Source: Hoeflea prorocentri
GTDB lineage: Bacteria > Pseudomonadota > Alphaproteobacteria > Rhizobiales > Rhizobiaceae
NCBI RefSeq assembly: GCF_027944115.1
Contig: NZ_JAPJZI010000001.1
Location: 3,286,001 to 3,350,000 of the forward strand
Direction of reading: 5' to 3'
Length of the DNA stretch: 64,000 bases
In this document: positions 35,481 through 44,575 of the stretch, in pieces
Layout: every line of letters starts with the position of its first letter
How positions within the stretch are numbered: the stretch's first letter is position 1
The notes under the pieces: model-generated
The model's input: only the letters and a program-made list of their open reading frames with translations
The model's database searches: none
Told to the model about the DNA's origin: nothing
Position numbers and translations under genes: made by a program

Positions 35481-36524
35481 ATGTCAAACCTGATCACTAA
35501 AGGCATCAAGGCGTTTGCCGCCGCGGCTGTTGTCGCGACCGGACTTGCAAGCGTACCGGCCAGCGCGGACGAAATCACCGTCGGCGTTAGCTGGTACAAG
35601 TTTGCCGATGAGCGCTGGAAAATCGATGAAGCGGGCATCAAGTCCGTAGTTGAAGCAGCGGGAGGTAAGTATATTTCCGCGGACGCAAACTTTTCCCCTG
35701 AAAAGTCTGTCGCGGATGTTGAAAACCTGATTACCCGCGGCGCTGATGTCCTGATCATCATGTCCGGTGTCGCCGACGCCATCGGCCCGACTGTGAAAGC
35801 CGCCCTCGATGAAGGCATTCCGGTGGTCGCCTACGATCAGCTCATCGAAGTGCCGGGAACATTCTACGTCTCGTTTGATGCACGCTCGGTCGGCAAGGAA
35901 CTTGCCGCCGGCATGCTCGCGGTCGCCCCTGAGGGCAACTACGCGATCATCAAGGGTGACGATGGCGACCCGAACACGCACCAGATGTTCGGCGCCTACC
36001 AGGACGTGATGAAGCCGAAATACGATTCCGGCGCCATCAAGGTTGTCGGCGAACAGTTTGTCGATAGCTGGCGGCCCGAAACCGCCAAGGACACCATCGA
36101 GCAGATCCTGACAGCAAACAACAACGACGTGCAGGCCGTTATGGTGATGAATGACGGCATGGCCAGCGGTGTTGCTCAGGCACTTTCGGAACAGGGTCTG
36201 GAAATCCCGCTGTCCGGCCAGGATGGCGCGCCCGGCGCACTGAACCGCATCGCACGCGGTGAGCAGACCTTCACCATCTGGAAGAATGCCTTCCAACTGG
36301 GTGAAGCTGCGGCAACCGTGGCCCTGACCCTTGCAAAGGGTGAAGAGGTCGCCAACAAGATCAAGTTCAGCGGAGGCCCCCAGGGCGTCGAGCTTGATGC
36401 GATGCTGCTGCCTGTCGACCGGATCGATGCCAGCAATCTGGACAAGACCATCGACGTCGGCTGGGCCACCAAAGAGCGTGTGTGCGCCGGTGTAACCGAC
36501 AACCCGCCAGCCGTCTGCCAATAG
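35481..36524 (+). CDS. Sugar ABC transporter substrate-binding protein (XylF-like)
   Basis: 347-residue periplasmic receptor. Signal peptide about 1-29 (AAAAVVATGLASVPASA), then VGVSWYKFADERWKIDEAGI, IIMSGVADAIGPTVKAALDEGIPVVAYDQL and VMNDGMASGVAQALSEQG, matching XylF-type receptors including the paired C-terminal Cys (residues near 337 and 346). The start ATG follows AGGGAGGAATAGC. It is divergent from its presumed permease and ATPase and ends in a strong terminator. D-xylose or a related aldose is the family expectation, not proven. Confidence 0.86.
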   Translation: MSNLITKGIKAFAAAAVVATGLASVPASADEITVGVSWYKFADERWKIDEAGIKSVVEAAGGKYISADANFSPEKSVADVENLITRGADVLIIMSGVADAIGPTVKAALDEGIPVVAYDQLIEVPGTFYVSFDARSVGKELAAGMLAVAPEGNYAIIKGDDGDPNTHQMFGAYQDVMKPKYDSGAIKVVGEQFVDSWRPETAKDTIEQILTANNNDVQAVMVMNDGMASGVAQALSEQGLEIPLSGQDGAPGALNRIARGEQTFTIWKNAFQLGEAAATVALTLAKGEEVANKIKFSGGPQGVELDAMLLPVDRIDASNLDKTIDVGWATKERVCAGVTDNPPAVCQ

Positions 36525-36546
36525 ACTTTCGGCGGTAACGCTTTAA

Positions 36547-36583
36547 GGGCGCCGCGACCAAGGTCGCGGCGCCCTTTGTTTTT
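36547..36583 (+). terminator. Intrinsic terminator of the XylF-like gene
   Basis: GGGCGCCGCGAC (36547-36558) and GTCGCGGCGCCC (36563-36574) form a 12-bp perfect stem with a CAAG loop followed by TTTGTTTTT. It ends just at the stop of the convergent IolG-like gene. Confidence 0.88.
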
Positions 36584-37583
36584 AGGTTTCCACCCGCGTT
36601 GCCTTGCCCGTCTCCAGAGACTGATAGGCGGCTTCGGCCAATCTCAGTGCTTTCAGCCCGTCTTCAAAACTGGGGCTAGCCGGAGTACCCTTTTCCACCG
36701 TATCGACAAAAGCATTGAGCTGATGGACGAAGGCTTCACGATAGCGCTCGATGAAGAAATCCAGATAGGGTGCACCTGCATCGGTGCCGCTGGCAGTAAA
36801 GCGGGCGATACCGTGCGGTGTCCGATTGGTGCTCTGCAGCATGCCGCCGGTTGCCATTGCCTCAATGCGCTGGTCGTAGCCATAGGGCGATTGGCGCGCA
36901 TTGTTGATAAGAACCTGACGGCCTTCACCGGTGCGCATGACAATCATAGCGCAATCGACTTCGTCCATCTGTTTCAGGTCGGGGTCGATTAAGGCCTGAG
37001 CACAGGCCCAGACTTCCACCGGTTCGTCATCACCCAGCAGGTAGCGGGCAAGATCGAAATCATGGATGGTCATGTCCCGTATCATCCCGCCGGCGCCGCG
37101 CAGGTAATCGTCTCCCGGCGGTGCGGGATCGCGTGAGGTGATGAGGAGTTGCAGCAGCCTGCCGATATCACCGGAGGCCAGTTCGTCACGTACCGCGGTG
37201 TGGCCCGGGTCAAAACGGCGATTGAAGCCGATCTGAATGGGAACGTCGGTGCCCGCGATGGCATCACGGCAGGCAAGAACCCGACGGATATCCAGATCAA
37301 TGGGCTTTTCACACAAGACGGGTTTGCCTGCCCTGACGGCCGCTTCGATATAATCGGCATGGGTGCTGGTGACCGATGCGACAATGACCGCATCCACGTC
37401 GGGATCGTCGAAGACCGCCTCGGCTGTTTCGGCGACACGCGCGCCGGACGCCTCAGCCACGGACGCGGCTGAAGGGCCATGCACATCATGGACCAGCGTC
37501 AAGTGCGTGCGCGAGCTTGCATTGACGATTTCAGCATGCATGCGACCGATGCGGCCGCAGCCAATGAGGGCTGTTTTCAACAT
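36582..37583 (-). CDS. Gfo/Idh/MocA-family dehydrogenase, inositol 2-dehydrogenase-like (IolG)
   Basis: 333-residue NAD-dependent sugar/cyclitol dehydrogenase. Rossmann motif GCGRIGRMHAEIV (about 9-21), the CEKP motif with catalytic-site Lys (about 94-97), and the MTIHDFDLARYLLG helix with the Asp/His pair typical of inositol 2-dehydrogenases. It overlaps the preceding aldo/keto reductase stop by 7 nt, so the two are co-transcribed. It might oxidise myo-inositol, scyllo-inositol or an aldose; no other iol gene is visible here. Confidence 0.8.
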   Translation of the reverse strand: MLKTALIGCGRIGRMHAEIVNASSRTHLTLVHDVHGPSAASVAEASGARVAETAEAVFDDPDVDAVIVASVTSTHADYIEAAVRAGKPVLCEKPIDLDIRRVLACRDAIAGTDVPIQIGFNRRFDPGHTAVRDELASGDIGRLLQLLITSRDPAPPGDDYLRGAGGMIRDMTIHDFDLARYLLGDDEPVEVWACAQALIDPDLKQMDEVDCAMIVMRTGEGRQVLINNARQSPYGYDQRIEAMATGGMLQSTNRTPHGIARFTASGTDAGAPYLDFFIERYREAFVHQLNAFVDTVEKGTPASPSFEDGLKALRLAEAAYQSLETGKATRVET

Positions 37584-38545
37584 GGTTTGAATATCCTGTC
37601 AGCTTCCGGGTTTTTGGTACTGAACGGCAATGCGGAAATTTCCTGCCAGAACGCATCCGGGGCCGCATGCGAGGCCCATTCAAGGGTTTGTTCAACCCGT
37701 TCCGGTTTCGAAACACCGACTATTGTCGACGTGATGCGCGGATCGCGCATGGAGAACTGCAAGGCAGCAACGCCCGCCGGTACCTGGTAACGGGCACAGA
37801 TTGCCTCAATAGCGCGCACCGCCGCCAATTGCTCTTCGCTGGCGTCCTGATAGGTGACTCTTTGGGTGTTTGCGCTGCCCTTGGCGAAAATACCGCCGGC
37901 ATAGGGCGCGGCGTTGAAAATCGCTATCCCGCGCGCATGCGCATCGTCGTACATCCTGTTTGCCTGGCGGTTGAGCAGGGTGTAGCGGTTATGGTTGATC
38001 AGCGCGTCAAACTCCCAATCGGGCAAGATCTGCATCATCAGATCCACATCGCCCATGGCCAGGCCCACCGCGTCGACAAGACCTTCTTCTTTCATGCGGA
38101 ACAACTCCTCGAGAGCCCCGCCGGTCTTTGTGAGGTCGTCCAGTTCCGAGCAGTATTCCGGGTCATGAAGGTGCAGGATAGGCAGACGGTCCAGACCCAG
38201 TGTTTCCAGGCTCTCTTCCAGTGAGCGCCGTGCGCGGGCTGCATCCAGATGGTTCGTTTCGAAGTCGCGATCCAGCTTGGTTGCCAGTATGCAGCCGTCC
38301 GGCAGCCCGCCCATTTCCTTGATAATCTTGCCGATGCGCTGCTCGCTGCGCCCATTGCCATAGTTGCGGGATGTATCAATGAAGCACGGTGACTGCTCGA
38401 AGAATGCGCGGACCGTCTCCAGGGCCCTCTCCTCACCCACCGAATAGCCGTATGAATTGGGGCTGTCGCCGAGCGGCGCCGCTCCGAAACATACATTGGC
38501 GACCGGAAAAGGTAACCGCTCCGCCTTGTTTTCGTCCAACCGCAT
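37577..38545 (-). CDS. Aldo/keto reductase, D-threo-aldose 1-dehydrogenase-like
   Basis: 322-residue TIM-barrel oxidoreductase. The tetrad is visible: Asp and Tyr in IDTSRNYGNGRSE, Lys in LATKLDRDFE, and His in ILHLHDPEYC. The subgroup oxidises L-fucose, D-arabinose or related aldoses to lactones. ATG 38545 was chosen: GGGAGAGG lies 3-10 nt upstream and the protein begins at the conserved LPFPVANVCFGAAPLG region. First gene of the operon with the IolG-like enzyme; an AACCGGTT operator lies 54 nt upstream of the start. Confidence 0.8.
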   Translation of the reverse strand: MRLDENKAERLPFPVANVCFGAAPLGDSPNSYGYSVGEERALETVRAFFEQSPCFIDTSRNYGNGRSEQRIGKIIKEMGGLPDGCILATKLDRDFETNHLDAARARRSLEESLETLGLDRLPILHLHDPEYCSELDDLTKTGGALEELFRMKEEGLVDAVGLAMGDVDLMMQILPDWEFDALINHNRYTLLNRQANRMYDDAHARGIAIFNAAPYAGGIFAKGSANTQRVTYQDASEEQLAAVRAIEAICARYQVPAGVAALQFSMRDPRITSTIVGVSKPERVEQTLEWASHAAPDAFWQEISALPFSTKNPEADRIFKPC

Positions 38546-38598
38546 GCGCCTCTCCCATTTCAGTTTCATTTCCGAAATCATAGCCCCGGCGGCGCTTC

Positions 38599-38614
38599 TT
38601 GCAACCGGTTTCAA
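38599..38614. promoter_or_regulatory. LacI-type operator TTGCAACCGGTTTCAA
   Basis: A 16-bp near-palindrome (14 of 16 positions symmetric) with the same AACCGGTT core and flanks as the site at 35408-35421. It is upstream of the aldo/keto reductase and IolG-like genes and links them to the XylF/H transporter regulon. Confidence 0.65.
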
Positions 38615-38886
38615 AAATTATCCGAACGCGGCAAATCCGGCTTGGCTTCGTTCATGATCAGCGGCGGTTTCGGATGGTTTCGCAATAGATGCTTGAGTGA
38701 TTTATGGCAGATAAAACTCATGAACGCCCGGGACGCATTTGTTTTTTTGTTCCGTTGCGGTGCGTTCCTGAGTATCGGTTATGCACGCGAGACCGCTGGT
38801 GGTCACTGCTATGGGAAAAAGGGACGAGTTCTCAAGTATGAAGCAGCTGGTTTCACTGACACAGGCGTCAAACCACGGCACCGTTC
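38615..38886. other. Intergenic region, no recognised gene
   Basis: 272 nt between the LacI-type operator and the exostosin-like gene. A weak plus-strand frame (38642-38890) has no ribosome site and no recognisable motif. The region probably holds the promoter of the glycosyltransferase-like gene, but no convincing -35/-10 pair was found. Confidence 0.4.
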
Positions 38887-39933
38887 ATGAATAAACCGGC
38901 GGCCGGACGCATAAAGCGATCATGGGCTCGCTTCAAAAACAGGCGCCGCCTGCGGGATGCGACCGTTTACGATAGCGCCGCAGCGCGTACGGCTGGCGAC
39001 ACGGTGTGGTCCAAGGCATTCATCTGTGGAATGGCCGATGTCTATCCGCCCAGGACCTCCAGCGATCTCAGGGAGCTTGTTGTCTCCATGGATCATTATG
39101 AAAGACAGATCCGCAGATCGGAGAAACACGTTACAGGCGTCTACATTGTCGGATCGCATGTGCAGGAGTTTGTTGAAACCATATTTCCAAGGATCAGGAA
39201 GAAAATCGTGATCGTAACAGGCAATGCGGTACAATCTGTGCCGAGAGCCGCGCTCGGATCACAGGAGCGGGCAGAACGCTTTCTGGATGATGACCGGATC
39301 GCCGGCGCATGGATACAGAATCTTGATATCGAGCATCCGAAAGCCTTCCCGCTTCCGCTCGGCCTTGATTTCCACAATCTACATATCAACAAGGACAGCC
39401 CCTGGAACGATCAGGCAGACGTCCTGACGCCAAACCAGCAGGAGCGCCAACTTCAGACAATTGCTGCGGCGGCGCCTCCGTTCGACCAACGCTCGCCCGA
39501 CGTATTCACACATTTCACCGTGGGAACCCAGCCGGCTGTCAGGTCGCATTGGCTCGACCACTTCCTGGGCAAGGACTTCGCGCAGACTCCTGGCGGTGTG
39601 ATCAAACGTGCTGACCTGTGGAATAGCATGGCACGCTCACAGTTTGTGGCCAGCCCTCCCGGTGCCGGCATGGATTGCCATAGAACATGGGAAGCGCTGG
39701 TTCTCGGTAGCGTTCCAATCGTGCAGCATTTTGCGCCGATGGCACCACTCTTTGAAGATTTGCCGGTGTGGCAAGTTGAAGATCCGTCACACGTGACAGC
39801 GGAAAACCTGCGCCAAAAGGCCGATGAGGTTTCTACAAAACTTCGGGAAGGCCGGTACGACTTCTGCAAGTTGACTGTCGGCTGGTGGACGGATCAATTG
39901 AAGCGGCAGACAGCGCGTCTTCTCGGGCTGTGA
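38887..39933 (+). CDS. Exostosin/RXYLT1-like glycosyltransferase
   Basis: 348-residue protein resembling the C-terminal catalytic half of exostosin-type or RXYLT1-like glycosyltransferases. The best block is FVASPPGAGMDCHRTWEALVLGSVPIVQ (about 254-281), the nucleotide-sugar-binding motif (S-P-G-x-D-x-R-x-W-E-x-L-x-G-x-P-V). Before it there is a basic N-terminus and HPKAFPLPLGLDF. No signal peptide or membrane helix. It is convergent with a second glycosyltransferase-like gene. Both genes look more AT-rich than the flanking transport operons, which suggests horizontal origin. The acceptor is unknown. Confidence 0.65.
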   Translation: MNKPAAGRIKRSWARFKNRRRLRDATVYDSAAARTAGDTVWSKAFICGMADVYPPRTSSDLRELVVSMDHYERQIRRSEKHVTGVYIVGSHVQEFVETIFPRIRKKIVIVTGNAVQSVPRAALGSQERAERFLDDDRIAGAWIQNLDIEHPKAFPLPLGLDFHNLHINKDSPWNDQADVLTPNQQERQLQTIAAAAPPFDQRSPDVFTHFTVGTQPAVRSHWLDHFLGKDFAQTPGGVIKRADLWNSMARSQFVASPPGAGMDCHRTWEALVLGSVPIVQHFAPMAPLFEDLPVWQVEDPSHVTAENLRQKADEVSTKLREGRYDFCKLTVGWWTDQLKRQTARLLGL

Positions 39934-39999
39934 ACCCGGGCATCAATGGATGTCGTGCCATGCCGAGTCCCTTGCAAAATCGCGCGGAAATTCCCGATC

Positions 40000-40827
40000 T
40001 CAGACAAACCAGTAACCGCCGTCCTTCAGGACTTTGATCTTGTTGTCCATACCCACACGCCAGTTCGCGTGAACGATATACGGATCCCTCAGATCAATGT
40101 CCGGTCGGCCAAGATCATGCTTGCCGAAGGCCAATGATCCGTTCGGAAACTGCTCCAACGGCAAGAGCTGCACATGACGGCGCCGCCAAAAGGAGAGCTT
40201 GTTGAAAACCGTCTGATCGCAACGGTCCCCGGTCACGCGTCTGCCGATATGTTCGGCGATTTTCAGATGGGCACGCGTTGGCTGCCAAGCTGTAAAGCCG
40301 GCACAAATCACATTGCCGTCCGGAATATGACCGGGCGGATGCTGCACATTTAGGTCATTGCCGGCTCTGGTCACGTCCCGGTCATTTTGGGCCAGAATCC
40401 TGCTGCCGTCGACTGCACGGTTCATCTCGAAGAACTCGACAGGATTTTTCAGGAATGCGATGTCTCCGTCCGCAAACAGCACCGGACGTCCGGTTTCCCG
40501 AAGGATCTTGCTGATCCCAAAATATTTCGCCTTGCAGATGAGGCGGAAATCCTGCGTGTCCCAATTTACGTATTCACTCGGCACCTCAATGTTGCCGGCA
40601 CGCCAGGAGTTTTCCTGATCAAGACGAAAAAACTGAACATCCGAGCAATCCGTAAGCGTTGAAACTGCTTGCTCCGACGCTGCATCGAGTGTCCCGACAA
40701 AAAGGGAGTGCCCGCCTTTACGCAGGTGTCTTTGCAGCGATGCAATGCTGTTGGCGGTTATCTCCGCAGCCCCGGCATTGGTGACCCACAGAAAGCTGCA
40801 ACCGTTGAAACTCCCTTTGTCACCCAT
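40000..40827 (-). CDS. DxD-motif glycosyltransferase-like protein (nucleotide-diphospho-sugar transferase family)
   Basis: 276-residue protein with the GT-A hallmark FADGDIAFLKNP (DxD metal/nucleotide site, about 142-153) and a C-terminal VHANWRVGMDNKIKVLKDGGYW block as in the PF03407-type transferases. ATG 40827 was selected because it directly precedes the first beta strand (CSFLWVTNAG) and follows GAAAGG; the longer frame is non-homologous. It faces the exostosin-like gene across 66 nt. A shared role in a surface glycan is inference. Confidence 0.65.
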   Translation of the reverse strand: MGDKGSFNGCSFLWVTNAGAAEITANSIASLQRHLRKGGHSLFVGTLDAASEQAVSTLTDCSDVQFFRLDQENSWRAGNIEVPSEYVNWDTQDFRLICKAKYFGISKILRETGRPVLFADGDIAFLKNPVEFFEMNRAVDGSRILAQNDRDVTRAGNDLNVQHPPGHIPDGNVICAGFTAWQPTRAHLKIAEHIGRRVTGDRCDQTVFNKLSFWRRRHVQLLPLEQFPNGSLAFGKHDLGRPDIDLRDPYIVHANWRVGMDNKIKVLKDGGYWFV

Positions 40828-41032
40828 ACCTTTCACACTCTGCCTGCGCGCTGATTGGTTCAGTCCCGTTGAGCCGGCAAATAGACACAACCCGAGGAGT
40901 ACTTCGCTAGCGCGATTGTACCAAGCTGGCAAGCCGGCCCCATGTCCCCCGCTACTGCGCAACAACAAAAGGCACAGGTCCAGGAGACGCTTGACGGCAC
41001 GGCCGGGCTGGACGGATCAGTTGAGGGTCAGG

Positions 41033-42262
41033 TCAGCCACCTTTGATGACTTCACCGCCCTTGATGATCCAGTCCAGACCTTCACCCTGTCCGGAAAGGA
41101 CGGAGATGTCAGACAGGGGATTCTCGCGGCAGAGGATGACATCGGCGAAGGCTCCTGTGGCGAGCGTTCCGATTTTGCCCTCCATCCGCAAGAGACGCGC
41201 AGCAACAACCGTAGCGGCGGCAATCACGTCCTTTACCGGCAGCACCTTGGCGCGCAGCTCGAACTCCCCGGACTGATGCGGCATCATTCCGCCAAGCAGG
41301 TCGCTTCCATAGGCCATCGGAAGGCCGGCTTCCGACATGATGGAGAGTGATTCCAGGCCTTTCAGCCTTACATCATCCACTTTGGCGATTGACGCTTGCG
41401 GCAGCCCCATATCAGGCCCTTCCGATGAAAGCTTGTCGAAGGTGATCAAAGTGGGGCATGCGATGCAGCCGCTCTCGGCAGCAAACCGTGCTGTCTCCGG
41501 CTCTATCAGATTGCAGTGTTCCAGAGATTGCACACCACACTCGACCGCGCGGCGGATTGCTTCGTCTGTGTAAAGATGAGCGGCGACATAGGATCCGACA
41601 TTGGCGGCTTCCTCGACAGTGGCGATCAACTCCTCCCGTGAAAAGCCCAGGAAATGGATCGGATCAGAAGGCGATGACACGCCACCATTGGCCATGATTT
41701 TCAAGAAGTCAGCTCCCGTGCGGAACTGCTCGCGGGCAGCCTGGCGCACTTGCGGCACGCCATCACATACAACACCCAAAGCACCGAGACGCCCCTGGAG
41801 GTCGTTGGTAGGTGTTGCATCAAACGGTCCGCGCTGATCGGTATGGCCGCCGGTTTGCGACAACGCCTTGCCGCATATGTTGAGACGGGGTAGCGGCAGG
41901 GGCGACTGGTCAAAGGCCACTTTGAGAGCGCCGGTTGCACCACCGAGGTCGCGCACCGTGGTGAAACCGCGATTGAGCATGGCCCGCATGATGTTGAAGG
42001 CCCCCATCGTTACTATGGGGTCGGGCAGAGCCGTGTTGGCTTTCAGGTCTGCGGTCGTTGCCACGACATGAACATGGGCATCAATCAGCCCCGGCATGAC
42101 ATAGTGGTTGCGGGCATCAACGACGATCGTGTTTTCACCGGGCTTCAGGTCATGACCGTGCTCCTGCACACGCCCATGTGCGAGGCGCAGATCAATCGCA
42201 TCCTGCGGCTGATCCGTCGTGCCATCCACAATGCGGGCATTGGTGATCAGGAGGTCTGTCAT
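41033..42262 (-). CDS. Metal-dependent amidohydrolase (imidazolonepropionase/Xaa-Pro dipeptidase-like)
   Basis: 409-residue amidohydrolase-superfamily enzyme. Visible metal ligands are DAHVHVV (about 61-67), the bridging Lys in DFLKIMANGG, His in VAAHLYTDEA, His in SLEHCN and Asp in AYGSDLLGG. The C-terminal GTLATGAFADVILCRENPL is the superfamily return. The N-terminal start overlaps the GAF gene stop by 4 nt. It is the last gene of the TetR/TRAP operon and probably hydrolyses the imported carboxylate-bearing amide or dipeptide (inference). Confidence 0.82.
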   Translation of the reverse strand: MTDLLITNARIVDGTTDQPQDAIDLRLAHGRVQEHGHDLKPGENTIVVDARNHYVMPGLIDAHVHVVATTADLKANTALPDPIVTMGAFNIMRAMLNRGFTTVRDLGGATGALKVAFDQSPLPLPRLNICGKALSQTGGHTDQRGPFDATPTNDLQGRLGALGVVCDGVPQVRQAAREQFRTGADFLKIMANGGVSSPSDPIHFLGFSREELIATVEEAANVGSYVAAHLYTDEAIRRAVECGVQSLEHCNLIEPETARFAAESGCIACPTLITFDKLSSEGPDMGLPQASIAKVDDVRLKGLESLSIMSEAGLPMAYGSDLLGGMMPHQSGEFELRAKVLPVKDVIAAATVVAARLLRMEGKIGTLATGAFADVILCRENPLSDISVLSGQGEGLDWIIKGGEVIKGG

Positions 42263-42714
42263 ATTTTTTCGTCCTTTGGCTGGTTCAGTTCGCCGGCGAG
42301 CCGGTCGAGAATAGATTTCACACGGGGCGCATATGTGCTTGCCTTGTCGAGAAGGCTCTCATCGTAGCGCCCTTCCCTATCCAGAAGATTGAGCGTTCCA
42401 AGCACCCGTCCTTCAGCATCCTTGACTGGAATATTGATACACGATCCACATCCGAGCGACTGTATCAACTCATGATCGGGAAACGCCCATGCCAGATCGG
42501 TTTTTGTACGGCCGAGCCATGTCTGCCCGGCTTTGATGACATGATCGCCCCATGGTGTGTTGCCCATCTCCTTTCGTCCCGATACCGGATAGGCAACCGG
42601 GTCGCTGGTATACGCGCGAACGAGGTAATGCCCGTCGATGAGAAGAAGGGTCATCAGGATGTAGCCGACTTGATCAGCGATATCCGTTGCAAGGCCATCC
42701 AGATCGGTTGTCAT
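42259..42714 (-). CDS. GAF-domain protein
   Basis: 151-residue single GAF domain. The core LGCGSCINIPVKDAEGRVLGTLNLLDREGRYDE (about 95-127) is a clear GAF pattern, with a preceding TWLGRTKTDLAWAFPDHE stretch. There is no output domain, so it is a stand-alone small-molecule sensor or an enzyme-like variant. It overlaps the amidohydrolase start by 4 nt and the TRAP permease stop by 4 nt. Both overlaps imply coupled synthesis with the uptake system. Ligand unknown. Confidence 0.75.
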   Translation of the reverse strand: MTTDLDGLATDIADQVGYILMTLLLIDGHYLVRAYTSDPVAYPVSGRKEMGNTPWGDHVIKAGQTWLGRTKTDLAWAFPDHELIQSLGCGSCINIPVKDAEGRVLGTLNLLDREGRYDESLLDKASTYAPRVKSILDRLAGELNQPKDEKI

Positions 42715-44024
42715 CGCATCAACTCCGGCAAAGCGGTCGACAAGAGGGGAAATGCCACGAGCAGGACCAGGGCGGCGAGATCCATCGCTATAAACCAGGT
42801 AACACCCTTGAACACGACGGGCATGGCAACCGCACCCTTTAACGAACTCTGGATAACGAACACATTCAACCCGACTGGAGGCGTGATAAGCCCGATTTCC
42901 AGAAGCTTGATCAGGATTATGCCAAACCAGATCATATCCATGTCAGCCTGCACGGCGAGCGGCAGAATCAATGGTGCGGTAAGAAGCAGCAGGCCGATCG
43001 AATCGATGAACATGCCCAGCACGACATAGATCAGAGCAACGATCACGATCAATCCGATCGGGCCCAACTGAGCGCCTTCCATCAGATCGGACAATCCGCG
43101 GCTTAATCCCGCTATCGCAACGTAACGCGTCAGCAATGCGCCGCCGATCACAATGATAAAGATCGCGGTGAAGGACAGCGCGCTCTGGCGAAGGGCTGAA
43201 AGGAAACCGTCGAATGTGAAGCGCCGCGTTATCACGGCAATGAAAACCGCTCCGAACGCACCAAGTGCTCCTGCCTCTGTGGGTGTCGCGAGGCCGAAAC
43301 TGATGCTGCCCATGACAATCGCAATGAGGAGCGGCAATGGCGCGAGCTCCGCACAGAGCTGCCAGGCGGACATTTTTGCCTCCTCGCTGACATCCTGATC
43401 GCCGGCGAGCTTCGGGTTGATGCCGCACCGAACGACAATCATTGCCATATAAAGGCCAACCGACAGGAGACCGGGGACTACGCCTGCGAGAAACAGCTTT
43501 CCTATCGATACGTCGGCATACACCCCGTAGAGGATCATCAATATGCTTGGAGGGATGAGGGAACCGAGTGTGCCGGAGGCGGCAACCGCACCGCAAGCAA
43601 GCCCCGGGTCATATTTGCGGCGCAGCATCTCGGGAATTGCAATGCGCGACATGGCTGACGCCGTCGCCACGGAAGACCCTGAGGCGGCCGCAAAAAGCGC
43701 GCTTGCAACAACGCTTGAACATGCCAGGGCACCGGGCAACCGCGAAAGCAAAACGCGCGTGGCGCTGAACAACCCCCTTGTCAAACCGGTTTCGGAAGCA
43801 ACGAACCCCATGAGAAGAAACATCGGCACCGCGGAGAAGGTCCAGTTGGTGGCAAGCTCATAAGGAAGACGGGAAACCGATCCGATCGCGCCGCGCATGC
43901 TGGTTTCGAAGGCGATACCAACAAAGGACACCGCAATGAGCGAAAGGCCGATCGGAACCCGGATTGCAATGAGGCCCATCAGGGCCAGGAAGGCCAATAT
44001 GACCGGGAAAAACTCTTCATTCAT
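42711..44024 (-). CDS. TRAP transporter large permease (DctM family)
   Basis: 437-residue integral membrane protein with about twelve hydrophobic segments. Family signatures are ATASAMSRIAIPEMLRRKYDPGLACGAVAASGTLGSLIPPSILMILYG and the C-terminal LITPPVGLNVFVIQS. It couples sodium or proton influx to uptake delivered by the periplasmic receptor. Its start overlaps the small permease gene by 8 nt and its stop overlaps the GAF gene. Confidence 0.88.
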   Translation of the reverse strand: MNEEFFPVILAFLALMGLIAIRVPIGLSLIAVSFVGIAFETSMRGAIGSVSRLPYELATNWTFSAVPMFLLMGFVASETGLTRGLFSATRVLLSRLPGALACSSVVASALFAAASGSSVATASAMSRIAIPEMLRRKYDPGLACGAVAASGTLGSLIPPSILMILYGVYADVSIGKLFLAGVVPGLLSVGLYMAMIVVRCGINPKLAGDQDVSEEAKMSAWQLCAELAPLPLLIAIVMGSISFGLATPTEAGALGAFGAVFIAVITRRFTFDGFLSALRQSALSFTAIFIIVIGGALLTRYVAIAGLSRGLSDLMEGAQLGPIGLIVIVALIYVVLGMFIDSIGLLLLTAPLILPLAVQADMDMIWFGIILIKLLEIGLITPPVGLNVFVIQSSLKGAVAMPVVFKGVTWFIAMDLAALVLLVAFPLLSTALPELMR

Positions 44025-44514
44025 CGTTGGCGTTGCCTGACAGGTAGTGCACGGTCATCAAGAACGCGGCCACGGTTGAAAGCGCAAAAACGACAGGCAG
44101 CACCCACCGCACGGGCCAGATGGGCAACAGGTTCACCCCCATTGCCACTTCACCGGACGCGGTGGAGGTCAAGGCCTGTGCAAAGGTGAACCGCGTCAAC
44201 AGGCCGTATATCCCTATCGTGATGACTCCCGATACGACGCGCGCCAGCTTCTTCAGCGATTTTGGAAACATCTGATAGAAGAGCGTCGTGTCGATATGCT
44301 CTCCGCGCATCTCCAGCATCATGATCGGCAGGAAGGTCAGCGGAACCATGTAGTAATACGAGACGAGTTCGGTTGTGACGCTGAAGGGTGCGTTGAACAG
44401 CGCACGCATTCCGACATCCACGGTAATGGTCAACAGGATTGCCGCCACCGCAAGGCCTGCAATCTGGAGCTGATAGTGCGCGAGCCTTTCGGCCAGGCGC
44501 AGCAGGAGAGACAT
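44017..44514 (-). CDS. TRAP transporter small permease (DctQ family)
   Basis: 165-residue protein with four transmembrane helices and the DctQ-type FNAPFSVTTELVSYYYMVPLTFLPIMMLEMRGEHIDTTLFYQ segment. It pairs with the large permease encoded immediately downstream. A hairpin separates it from the receptor gene. Confidence 0.84.
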   Translation of the reverse strand: MSLLLRLAERLAHYQLQIAGLAVAAILLTITVDVGMRALFNAPFSVTTELVSYYYMVPLTFLPIMMLEMRGEHIDTTLFYQMFPKSLKKLARVVSGVITIGIYGLLTRFTFAQALTSTASGEVAMGVNLLPIWPVRWVLPVVFALSTVAAFLMTVHYLSGNANDE

Positions 44515-44532
44515 CGGAAAAACCAGCTGTTA

Positions 44533-44564
44533 AAGGCGAGTGCCACACATGCAGCACTCGCCTT
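44533..44564 (-). terminator. Hairpin after the TRAP receptor gene
   Basis: AAGGCGAGTGC (44533-44543) and GCACTCGCCTT (44554-44564) give an 11-bp perfect stem; the minus-strand transcript continues CCTTTAAC. Probable attenuator lowering permease expression relative to the receptor. Confidence 0.6.
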
Positions 44565-44575
44565 CGGGAGGTCGA

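Noticed and set aside
39869-41030. Short similarity between the end of the exostosin-like gene (about 39885-39903) and 41012-41030 (gtggacggatcaattgaag versus ctggacggatcagttgagg)
   Set aside because: Only 16 of 19 bases match and flanks differ; too short to support a duplicated gene remnant.
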